DNA from: JAEXNA01 sp050486105
GTDB lineage: Bacteria; Vulcanimicrobiota; Xenobia; Xenobiales; JADMJV01
Assembly: GCA_050486105.1 (NCBI GenBank)
Contig: JBJHCR010000347.1
Coordinates: forward strand, 1 to 6,463
Length of the DNA stretch: 6,463 nucleotides
Direction of reading: 5' to 3'
Positions 1 to 6,463 of the stretch are shown piece after piece. The notes below the pieces were generated by a model. The model made no database searches, had not been told where the DNA came from, and saw only the letters and a list, made by a program, of their open reading frames with translations. The position numbers were made by a program, and so were the translations under genes. Position 1 is the stretch's first letter. The number at the start of each line of letters is the position of its first letter.

Positions 1-1395
1 ACCATAGACTGAGGAGAGGCCAAGACCGGTACCCTGGCTCTCAGCCTTGGTGGTAAAAAAAGGGTCAAAAATCTGGGCTAGATGTTCAGGGAGAATACCC
101 GGACCCGAATCTTCAACCTCTATCGTCGAATAGAACCCTGGTTCAAGCTCAGAATGAGTCTCAGAGACGGAGTTTCGCCGAGTTCGGACGGTGATCGTGC
201 CACCCTCGAGCATGGCCTCAATGGAGTTTATCACTACATTGAACAAAGCTTGCTCGAGCAAAAAGGGGTCCGCCTCCACGCATCCCAGCTTCGGGTTCAA
301 GTCGAACTCGAGTTGGATATTCTCTTTGAGTAGGTTCCTGAGCCTTGGCTTTATCCCCAACAAATGGTCATTCAGGGACAGAATTCTAGGCCTAAAAACT
401 TGAAGTCGTGCGAACGACAACAGCTGCCGGGTGAGAGCCGTAGCCAACTCTGAGGCCCGGAAAATCTCTTCGAGATCACTGTGCAAGTGTTCTTGACCTC
501 GGAGTTCTCCTTGGAGGAAGGTCGTCGAACCGGTGATGACCGTCAGAAGGTTGTTGAAATCGTGCGCTATTCCGCCTGCCAGTCGCCTGATGGCTTCCAG
601 CTTCTGAGCCTGCATCAAGTGTTGCTCAAGTTGAACTTGTCGGCTGACGTCTCGCTGAAACAGGACCATGGAGGTGACTCGACCGCACTGATCACAGATC
701 GGATCAACCTTGCTATCGAGGTGAAGTATCTCGCCGCAAGGTCCCTCTTGGGTCAGTCGGCCAGACCAAGGGCGGCCTTCCGCCAAGCTCCGCCATAACT
801 CCGAATAGCGCTGTTCCCGGGACGTTGGCCAGGGGAAAAGTGCCACGGAACGACCCTTGATTTCGGAAAGTTGCACCTGGTGCACCGCCTCGAACGCGGG
901 ATTCACATACTCGATCGTTCCGGTTGAATCGGTGACTAGAACCAAATCCTTTGTCTGCTTAACCACTCCGGCCAGGCGCTGAACCTCTCTTTTGACTCGA
1001 GAATACTCGAGCACTCTTTCCACCGATCTGGGAAGTTCAAAGATGTAGTCTCCGCGTTTTGTGAGATAGTCGGCGGCTCCTCGACGCAGAGCTTCACCAG
1101 CGATGGTTTCGTCGCCGGCACCGGTTAGAATGATGACCGGAATTGGTTGAAGTAGGGTTTGCGTCCGCTCCAAGATAGGCCAGCACAAGCTGTCTTGCAA
1201 ACAGTAATCGAGTACCAACAGGTCGAAATGCTGTTCCTGATCCAAGAGGCAGAGACTCTCGTGAGCGGAAGCCACCGACTGAACCGAACAGCCGAGCTTC
1301 TCCAAGACACGCCTAACCGCCAAGGCGACGGTCGGCTCGTCCTCCACCAGGAGAACCATAGGGCAATTAGTCTCTGAATCTATTTTAGCATTCAC
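1..1395 (-). CDS. Receiver-PAS-histidine kinase hybrid protein, C-terminus cut off by the window edge
   Basis: The frame is open for 465 codons to the left edge. I read it by translating the reverse strand; numbering is from GTG at 1395. Residues 13-130 are a CheY-like receiver: acidic pair E18/D19, phosphoacceptor D63 in LVLDYCL, T91 and K113. Residues about 145-255 are a PAS domain (TDSTGTIEYVNPAF, ending FQRDVSRQ). The HisKA domain follows, with phospho-acceptor H278 in GGIAHDFNNLL; the DxxN after it (D279, N282) fits a family phosphatase motif. The HATPase has the N box (N390), G1 box VEDSGPGI, F box IFDPFFTTK and G2 box GTGLGLSSVYG, where the window ends. It is likely a cytosolic sensor that receives phosphate on its receiver and has its own kinase core; no membrane segment is seen. 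ATG at 1359 is an alternative start giving MVLLVEDEP directly; neither start has a strong ribosome site. An in-frame stop at 1411-1413 limits the start upstream. The signal is unknown. Cys220, Cys234 and Cys237 sit in or next to the PAS domain. Confidence 0.93.
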   Translation of the reverse strand, partial: MNAKIDSETNCPMVLLVEDEPTVALAVRRVLEKLGCSVQSVASAHESLCLLDQEQHFDLLVLDYCLQDSLCWPILERTQTLLQPIPVIILTGAGDETIAGEALRRGAADYLTKRGDYIFELPRSVERVLEYSRVKREVQRLAGVVKQTKDLVLVTDSTGTIEYVNPAFEAVHQVQLSEIKGRSVALFPWPTSREQRYSELWRSLAEGRPWSGRLTQEGPCGEILHLDSKVDPICDQCGRVTSMVLFQRDVSRQVQLEQHLMQAQKLEAIRRLAGGIAHDFNNLLTVITGSTTFLQGELRGQEHLHSDLEEIFRASELATALTRQLLSFARLQVFRPRILSLNDHLLGIKPRLRNLLKENIQLEFDLNPKLGCVEADPFLLEQALFNVVINSIEAMLEGGTITVRTRRNSVSETHSELEPGFYSTIEVEDSGPGILPEHLAQIFDPFFTTKAESQGTGLGLSSVYG

Positions 1396-1419
1396 AGGCG
1401 ATCTTCGCTTTCAAGGATC

Positions 1420-1425
1420 ATTATA
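1420..1425 (-). promoter_or_regulatory. Possible -10 element (TATAAT) before the receiver-PAS-kinase gene
   Basis: A perfect TATAAT on the minus strand lies about 25 bases before the GTG start at 1395, in the 110-base gap after cydB. An A/T-rich stretch lies upstream, but no good -35 hexamer is seen at 16-18 bases spacing. If used, it would allow transcription of the kinase apart from cydAB, with a short leader. The match may be chance. Nothing else is clear in this gap: no cydX-like reading frame and no convincing terminator. Confidence 0.35.
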
Positions 1426-1505
1426 TCTCAATACCTTGAAAAATGTTTCGATTCGAGAGCTGGGGTTCCAAGCGGACACCTCCACCAAGTGTTCGACCCT
1501 GACTT

Positions 1506-2522
1506 CTAGTAACTCGATTCGTCGAGTTGGACTTTACCTCGAAATATCCAATAGACCACGGCTGAATAGGAGAGCACAAAAGGCAAGCCCAAGAAGGCGA
1601 TTATCTGCATGAGCCTTAGGGTGGACTGCGAAGACGCGGAGTTGTAGATGGTGAGGTTGAAGGCTGGGTCCAGGCTGGATACCAGCATATTGGGGAAAAG
1701 AGTTGCTCCAAACAGAGCCGTGAGAGAAATGATCACCGCTCCCGATGACAAGAAAGCCTGTCCCTCCCTGCCGTGCTTGAGGCAACGGGGGACGTTCAAC
1801 AGACCCAGAATACTAATCAGGGCTGCCACCCAACTCAGTCCGGGTTTGCTGAGAGGTTCTACGGCGTGAGGGACAGTGGCGAAAGTTGTGGCAGTGCAGA
1901 CGAGATACATCAGCAAGAACGCCCAAAAGCACACCCACATGACTGGACGGAGCCGACTTTGCAATTCTCCCTCAGTCTTGAGAAATAAGTAGACGCTGCC
2001 GTGAAGGGCAAACACCGTAACCACCAACAAACCCACTAGGATAGGGTACAAACTCAAAAGGTGTCCTAGGTTACCTTGATACTCCCGATCCGCACCGATT
2101 GGTAGCCCCACCATGGAGTTGCCCACCGCCAAGCCGAACAGAAATGAAGCCGCCAAACAGCTGGAAAAGAAGGCGAAGTCCCAAAATCTCGTCCATTTTG
2201 GATGGGAAACCTTGCTCCTGAACTCCAGAGAGACGGCTCGAAAAATCAAAGCCAAGAGCAGCAACTTGAACGGAATATAAAAGGCCGAAAAGGCGGTGGC
2301 GTAGACCTCCGGAAAGGCGGCAAAAAGAGCCCCACCGAAGGTCACTAACCAAACTTCATTGCCGTCCCAAATAGGCCCGATGGAATTCATGTAGATGCGG
2401 CGTTCCTCGCTAGTTCGAGCGGTATAAAACAGGATTCCAACCCCCAGGTCAAACCCGTCCAAGAAAGCATAACCCGCCAGCAAGACACCGATCAGTATGA
2501 ACCAGAAAATCTCAAGTTCCAT
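1506..2522 (-). CDS. cydB: Cytochrome bd quinol oxidase subunit II (CydB)
   Basis: A 338-residue integral membrane protein, within the usual CydB range. It pairs with CydA to form the bd-type terminal oxidase, which takes electrons from quinol and reduces O2 to water without pumping protons. Family hallmarks are visible: an N-terminal helix running into GYAFLDGFDLGVG (residues 17-29), IWDGNEVWLV (51-60) followed by FPEVYATAFSAFY (70-82), and FRAVSLEFR (94-102). Several further hydrophobic segments run to about residue 328, then a short polar tail. The start at 2522 is chosen because MELEIFWFILIGVLLAGYAF matches normal CydB N-termini and a GGGAAGG ribosome site lies 7 bases upstream. A longer in-frame start at 2573 would add 17 residues that merely overlap the cydA coding end. 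The ATG lies inside the end of cydA (11-base overlap), which suggests translational coupling. The stop is TAG. Confidence 0.96.
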   Translation of the reverse strand: MELEIFWFILIGVLLAGYAFLDGFDLGVGILFYTARTSEERRIYMNSIGPIWDGNEVWLVTFGGALFAAFPEVYATAFSAFYIPFKLLLLALIFRAVSLEFRSKVSHPKWTRFWDFAFFSSCLAASFLFGLAVGNSMVGLPIGADREYQGNLGHLLSLYPILVGLLVVTVFALHGSVYLFLKTEGELQSRLRPVMWVCFWAFLLMYLVCTATTFATVPHAVEPLSKPGLSWVAALISILGLLNVPRCLKHGREGQAFLSSGAVIISLTALFGATLFPNMLVSSLDPAFNLTIYNSASSQSTLRLMQIIAFLGLPFVLSYSAVVYWIFRGKVQLDESSY

Positions 2523-3972
2523 CGTCGGACCTTCCCAAAGTGTTGACCTCAGGATCGATCTTGGCCGCGGCACTGTCGGCGATCTTAGTCAGTTCCGAGG
2601 CGTCGGGAGGAACATAGTCGGGATGGTGTTTAGAGGAGACCGGCAAGAATGGTCCGTGCTGAATCTTTTCGTTCATGACGTAGACCCAGACCACGAACAA
2701 GAGACCATAAATGATACCAAAGCAGATCATAGAAACTAAGACGTGTTCCGCGGGAACCGATTTCGAAACCCCATCCTTGGTCCTCAGCAGACCATAAACA
2801 ATCCAAGGTTGCCGCCCAACTTCTGCAGCAACCCAGCCTGCCTGGTTGGCAGCATAGGCCGGGATGATAGAAAAAACGAGGGCCCGCAGCAGCCACGGGG
2901 AATAGGCGAGATCTTTCTTCAGGTACAGCACCAGCCAGGCAACCCACGACAGCACCAAGAAAAACACCCCAGAGGCGATCATGATTCGATAGCTGAAGAA
3001 CGGTATCAGGATGGGAGGCCGATCCTCTTTCTCGAACTTGTCAAGGCCGGTCACCGGAGTTTTCAAGTCTCCGTGCACCAAAAAAGACAGCAGATACGGG
3101 ACCTTGATTTGGAGGTGCACCGTCTCCGTTTTGGGATCGGGAATGCCGAAAAGGACCATCCCTGTCGGACCTGTTCCCGTCTCGAAATGGGACTCAAAGG
3201 CGGCCATTTTTGCCGGTTGCAGATTGGCCACCATTCGGCCGTTAGAGTGGGCCGAGACCATCATCAAGCTTGAGCTCAAGACGGCAAATGGGAGAGCGAT
3301 CTTTATCATGGCATTGGCCTCATCCACAAAGCGACCCTTGAGTCGATACCAAGAGGCTATGGACAGCACGAAGAAGGCGCCAAGAATAAAGCATCCCAGC
3401 CAGACGTGCACCAGCCGGTCAGGGGCCGAGGGATTGAACACCATGGCCCAGAAGTCGGTGATTTCGGCCCGAGTTCGGCCATCTTCCGTGACCAGGCGAT
3501 AGCCGCTCGGCGTCTGCATCCAGCTATTTGCGATGACGATCCAAACCGAGCTAAAAAAACCACCGAGAGCCACCATGCATGTCGAAAAGAAGTGAAACCT
3601 CGGCGATACCTTATTCCACCCGAAGATCACCACTCCGAGGAAGCCCGACTCTAGAAAAAAGGCAAAAATTCCCTCGGCTGCCAGAGCGGACCCAAAGACA
3701 TCGCCGACAAAACGAGAGTAAGTGGCCCAATTGGTTCCGAATTCAAACTCCATGACGATCCCGGTAGCAACGCCAAGAGCAAAATTGACGGCGAAAAGTC
3801 GGGTCCAGAAGTAGGCGATCTTCTCGTACACGGGATTGCCGGTCTTCAGCCACAGGCCCTCTACTATGACCATCAGGATTCCTAGCCCAATAGTCAAGGG
3901 AGGGAAAATGTAATGGAACATGATTGACATTGCGAACTGCAAACGAGAGAGAAGTACCAAGTCTAGTTCCAT
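2512..3972 (-). CDS. cydA: Cytochrome bd quinol oxidase subunit I (CydA), short Q-loop type
   Basis: This 486-residue membrane protein is the haem-bearing, quinol-oxidising subunit of the bd oxidase. By alignment from memory with E. coli CydA, the key residues are present: H20 (haem b595 ligand, E. coli H19), E100 and E108 (E99, E107), H189 (haem b558 ligand, H186), K255 and E260 in LQPAKMAAFE (quinol-site K252, E257), R329 and M331 in SYRIM (R391, M393; M331 ligates b558), and W380, E384 and GRQPW (387-391). K255 and M331 are 76 residues apart against 141 in E. coli, so this is the short Q-loop form, as in Bacillota enzymes and CioA. About nine hydrophobic helices are seen, with a polar tail after about residue 440. 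The N-terminus MELDLVLLSRLQFAMSIMFH matches the family, supporting ATG 3972, although only a weak or distant ribosome site is visible. The upstream kinase gene ends 37 bases before it, so cotranscription is likely. No FNR- or Rex-like palindrome is seen in that gap. Confidence 0.97.
   Translation of the reverse strand: MELDLVLLSRLQFAMSIMFHYIFPPLTIGLGILMVIVEGLWLKTGNPVYEKIAYFWTRLFAVNFALGVATGIVMEFEFGTNWATYSRFVGDVFGSALAAEGIFAFFLESGFLGVVIFGWNKVSPRFHFFSTCMVALGGFFSSVWIVIANSWMQTPSGYRLVTEDGRTRAEITDFWAMVFNPSAPDRLVHVWLGCFILGAFFVLSIASWYRLKGRFVDEANAMIKIALPFAVLSSSLMMVSAHSNGRMVANLQPAKMAAFESHFETGTGPTGMVLFGIPDPKTETVHLQIKVPYLLSFLVHGDLKTPVTGLDKFEKEDRPPILIPFFSYRIMIASGVFFLVLSWVAWLVLYLKKDLAYSPWLLRALVFSIIPAYAANQAGWVAAEVGRQPWIVYGLLRTKDGVSKSVPAEHVLVSMICFGIIYGLLFVVWVYVMNEKIQHGPFLPVSSKHHPDYVPPDASELTKIADSAAAKIDPEVNTLGRSDDGT
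2530..2536 (-). promoter_or_regulatory. Ribosome binding site of cydB
   Basis: GGGAAGG on the minus strand is 7 bases before the ATG at 2522 and lies inside the 3' end of cydA. It supports the internal start over the longer frame beginning at 2573, and fits coupled translation of the two oxidase subunits. Confidence 0.6.
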
Positions 3973-4009
3973 GCCCGGTCTGTTTACGGATCCCTCACGG
4001 ACTCCTGCA

Positions 4010-4623
4010 CTAACCTGTTTGCAAACCGTCGACGCGAGGAAAAATTAACCTTATCCGAGTACCTTTACCAAGGGCCGTCTCGACCTCCAACCTAGCCCCG
4101 GCTCGCTCAGCTCGACTCCGCATTGTGGAGAGTCCGAAGCGTTGTCCGGCCGACTCCTGCTCAAATCCGCGGCCGTCGTCGGTCACTTCCACTCCAAACT
4201 CCGTCGCTTGGTCCCAAAATTTGAGCACTACTCGAGAAGCCTGGGCGTGGCGAAGAACGTTCGTCAATGCTTCTCCAACGACCCGCTCCAGAGTGGCTGT
4301 CTGCAAAGGGGAAAAGGTAGCCACCACTTCAAGACAGACGAACTCCAAAGAGGAAGCCTCACAGCGTCTTCGCCACTGATCCACCAGCTTTTCGATGTTT
4401 CCGCCTGCCACCCAAAAAGAGGGCAGGAGGTTCAGGTTGAGGGCTCGTGCCAGTATGTCTTCGAGTTGCTCGCGGTCGCTTTCCGTAGGCTCTCGTGAAA
4501 GCCAAGCAAAATACAGGGCCGCCAACGGAGCCGAAACGGCGTCGTGGAGTTCACAGGCAACAAAATGGCGCTCCTGTTCAAAGAGTTCAAAGACCTGGTC
4601 GAAAAGCTCCAAGGAGCGATCGG
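4010..4623 (-). CDS. Sensor histidine kinase, C-terminal part (HisKA_3 and HATPase), separated from its N-terminal part by an assembly gap
   Basis: This fragment holds the catalytic core of a NarX/DegS-type kinase. Numbering is for the merged protein from the Met at 6431. Residues 600-665 are HisKA_3, with the phospho-acceptor H623 in FVACELHDAVSAPL. Residues about 705-795 are the HATPase: N box VVGEALTNVLRHA (N718), G1 box VTDDGRGF (745-750), then RFGLSTMRSRAERAGA and a GKGTRIRLIFP end typical of this family. The expected DxxxQ phosphatase motif reads D624-A-V-S-A628, with Ala in place of Gln or Asn. The canonical arginines of the ERxRIARELHD motif are also altered (ERHFVACELHD). Kinases of this class normally phosphorylate a NarL/LuxR-type response regulator; none is in the window. 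The TAG stop at 4010-4012 is 37 bases before cydA. The frame is continuous with the fragment at 4634-6463 once the duplicated nine bases around the Ns are collapsed, so this is not a separate gene. The apparent ATG at 4651 lies beyond the gap in the wrong frame and should not be used as a start. Confidence 0.9.
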
Positions 4624-4642
4624 NNNNNNNNNNAGCGATCGG
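4615..4642. repeat. Nine-base direct repeat flush with both sides of the N gap
   Basis: agcgatcgg occurs at 4615-4623 and again at 4634-4642, each copy touching the Ns. This is the pattern left when two contig ends overlap but were scaffolded without merging. Collapsing the copies removes 19 bases, which changes the frame by one and joins the two kinase fragments as LTDR-SLELF with no stop or frame break. Confidence 0.85.
4624..4633. other. Assembly gap of ten Ns
   Basis: Ten undetermined bases interrupt the sensor kinase gene between its PAS domain and its HisKA_3 domain. The round length suggests a placeholder and not a measured gap. The flanking overlap indicates that the true missing length is probably zero, or slightly negative before merging. 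Confidence 0.97.
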
Positions 4643-6463
4643 TGAGTCCAAAAAGTATCTCCGAGTTCGACAGAGCTACCTGGGACAGAAGACCCCAACG
4701 TGCACTGCTTCCGTCGAAATAGCGAACCTGTCGAGTGGTCGATTCTCCTCGCCTGAAGTTCGAGAAAACTCGGTCTTCAAGATGGAGAATTTCCTCAAAA
4801 CTCTTGGGAACTCGACCTTGAAAGCGCTTCCGAAAGGCCTCGTTCACCACCCGAATCTGCCTATTCGCATCTGTCAAAGCTAAAGGTACACCGGATTTCT
4901 GGAAGAGATTTTCGAAACTTTGCTGGTCGATCTGGGCATCGCGCCTAAGAACCTCTAATTGCCTGACCTTGATAATGCGGGAGAACGAAGCGTCAAAAAA
5001 CTTGGAAAGTCCCTCCAAGATCAAGGATGCACTCGCCGGAAAAGGCTGTAAAGCTCTGGAGCTACTAATCCAAATGGCGCGCTCCTGCCCGCAACGGACT
5101 GCAAGAACCGCCGTGATCGGTTCGAGCACGAATTCCTTCGCTCCCTGGAGGACGGAAAAGAGCAAAGGTTGGCCAGAATCGAACACCTGTCTGAGCAACT
5201 GCTGGTCTAAACAGGCGGGACTTTCACCCCGCATGAGCTCCGCGCTCGAGTCCAACACTGTGTAGGTCTCAGCGGGGATGAGATCCTTTGCCGCCGCCAA
5301 AAGTGTCTCTTCAAGCCTTTCCAGGTCTGACTCTTCAAGCAGCTTGGAACCCCAGTTCAGTGAGCTCTCCATCTGATATACTGTCAAGATTTCTAGAGTC
5401 TCTAGCCCGACTGTCGGCTCCGGACAAAAGTAACCCTGCTCGGCAATCGTTTGTTGGCTCTGAATAAAGATTTGTTCGGCCCCTTGCCAACCTTGAATAC
5501 GCCCCATCGAGCCAAAGCTGTAGAGGGTCCAAGATTCTTCGTGGGGAAGCTCGAGTTTTTTAGCTTGAGCCAAGGAAACCTCGAGCCGCTCTTGAGCCTC
5601 CTCGGGACGCCCGTTAAGAAAGGCGATCCAGCCTCGCTCCCGGTTCAGGTGACAGCTCATCGGGGGGAAGCGGACTTCCCAAACGGATGCGATCTCGAGG
5701 GCCGCATTTAGCTGTTCTTGAAGGATTCGACGTGCGCTTGGATTCTCCAGAGGAACAAGGCCGAGCCGCAACCTCAAAGTGGTTATCAAATAGCTGCAAG
5801 CGGTTACTCCGAAAAAGGCCAACTTGTCTTCTTGAGCTCGCTTGAAGGCGTGGTCCAAATGAGCGGAAGCTTGACTCAAATGTCCGCGCAGGAGACTGCT
5901 CAAGCCCAACTCAGTTGAGTTCCAAATCCCCTGATGAATCAACGCCTGCTGCGTGGCGGAAGCAACTTCAGGATGGCTCTCCGACCCACTCAAGATCAAG
6001 AGCGCTCGAGCCCAGCTTTGACCTTCAGGATCCTCGGCTAATCGTGCCTGCTCTAGAAGGGTTGATGCATGTTGCTGGGCCGTCTTCCGCAGCCCCTTTT
6101 GCAACTGGAACCCGGTCGAGATGAACTTCGCCGCTTTCCAAAGCACCGTCTCTAGGGCACCGGAAGGAACTTGATTCAGTTCAGCTTCGAGATGGAAAAA
6201 TGCCTCGATATCAAAAACGTAAGCGAGTTCGTGCAGTCTGAACAAGCCCGACAGGAAGGGTTCCGACTCAGACTGGTGAGCGCTTAGGGCTAAGACCCCC
6301 CGGTCCCGCAGTGCGGCGAATCTTAGGATCTTCGTGTGGAGTTGTGCCCCCTGCGGGGTCACTGTGCTGGATTCCTCGTCAAACCATCTTAGAAAGGGAA
6401 CCTTTGAATGAGCGCTCTGGGGGTGAACCATCAGGCAGCAAAAGAATTCTCGAAGCTCTGACT
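4634..6463 (-). CDS. Large sensor histidine kinase, TPR-GAF-PAS part, N-terminus beyond the window
   Basis: The frame is open to the right edge; the codons before the Met at 6431 read SELREFFCCL without a stop, so that Met is probably internal. Numbering is from it. Residues about 100-360 are helix-rich with TPR-like pairs, for example LRGHLSQASAHLDHAFKRAQ (181-200) and FLNGRPEEAQERLEVSLAQA (271-290). Residues about 365-490 look like a GAF domain (LDQQLLRQVFDSGQPLLF, then ITAVLAVRCGQERAIWISS), with no recognisable cofactor ligand. A linker of charged residues leads to a PAS domain at about 503-599 (FQKSGVPLALTDANRQIRVVNEAFRKRF, ending SEILFGLTDR). The merged protein with the fragment at 4010-4623 has at least 800 residues. 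TPR-GAF arrays of this kind often follow a Ser/Thr kinase or AAA-type ATPase domain in giant bacterial sensors, so one may lie beyond 6463; this is inference. It is probably cytosolic, with no membrane segment seen. It lies upstream of cydAB on the same strand. The signal is unknown. Confidence 0.85.

Noticed and set aside
481..798. Plus-strand open frame of 105 codons
   Set aside because: It is antisense to the PAS and HisKA part of the receiver-kinase gene, whose reverse-strand translation shows a continuous set of family motifs.
936..1310. Two 61-codon minus-strand frames
   Set aside because: They are in other frames of the same strand as the receiver-kinase gene, which is open from 1395 to the left edge; they show no domain.
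1411..1490. Short frame after cydB that might be cydX
   Set aside because: It would encode about 24 residues from TTG or GTG, polar and without a membrane helix (it reads VEVSAWNPSSRIETFF), unlike CydX.
1476..1492. Small inverted repeat after cydB, possible terminator
   Set aside because: On the minus strand the stem is only 6 pairs with one G-U, the loop is 5 bases, and no T run follows. It is too weak to call a terminator.
2743..3502. Open frames of 163-176 codons on the plus strand inside cydA
   Set aside because: They lie wholly within cydA, whose family motifs are unmistakable, and their translations are rich in charged and proline residues with no recognisable domain. They are antisense shadows.
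3973..4009. FNR-, Rex- or ArcA-type operator before cydA
   Set aside because: No matching palindrome is present in the 37 bases; only a GGATCC hexamer palindrome is seen, which carries no regulatory meaning by itself.
4010..4651. A separate 213-codon gene starting at ATG 4651
   Set aside because: The ATG lies across the N gap in a frame that is not the kinase frame there. Collapsing the duplicated nine bases makes the upstream and downstream parts one gene.

Overview
The window comes from an unidentified bacterium. It reads as a draft or metagenomic assembly, because it contains a 10-base run of N and both outer genes run off the ends. Base composition is moderate, a little GC-rich by eye. 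Large multidomain sensor kinases with TPR, GAF and PAS parts beside a bd oxidase suggest a signalling-rich Gram-negative lineage such as Acidobacteriota, Myxococcota or Bdellovibrionota. That is a guess; nothing here fixes the phylum.

All supported genes lie on the minus strand, so transcription runs right to left. From upstream to downstream they are: (1) 6463-4010, a large sensor histidine kinase, incomplete at its N-terminus, with TPR-like repeats, a GAF-like region, a PAS domain, a HisKA_3 dimerisation/phosphotransfer domain and a HATPase; (2) 3972-2512, cydA, subunit I of a cytochrome bd quinol oxidase with a short Q-loop; (3) 2522-1506, cydB, subunit II, overlapping cydA by 11 bases; (4) 1395-1, a receiver-PAS-histidine kinase protein cut off at the left edge inside its ATPase domain.

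The first kinase is broken in the assembly by ten Ns at 4624-4633. The gap is flanked flush on both sides by the same nine bases (agcgatcgg, 4615-4623 and 4634-4642). Collapsing the two copies removes 19 bases and restores one uninterrupted frame, so the break is almost certainly an assembly artefact and not a real frameshift.

The kinase and cydA are separated by only 37 bases with no clear promoter, and cydA and cydB overlap. Kinase-cydA-cydB is therefore probably one transcription unit, perhaps extending into the second kinase, although a TATAAT element lies just before that gene. CydAB would reduce O2 to water with quinol at very low O2 or under respiratory stress. The two flanking kinases make redox or oxygen sensing a reasonable hypothesis, but no known cofactor-binding sensor motif is visible in either. 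No DNA-binding response regulator, cydDC or cydX is seen. No tRNA, rRNA, mobile element or CRISPR array is seen.
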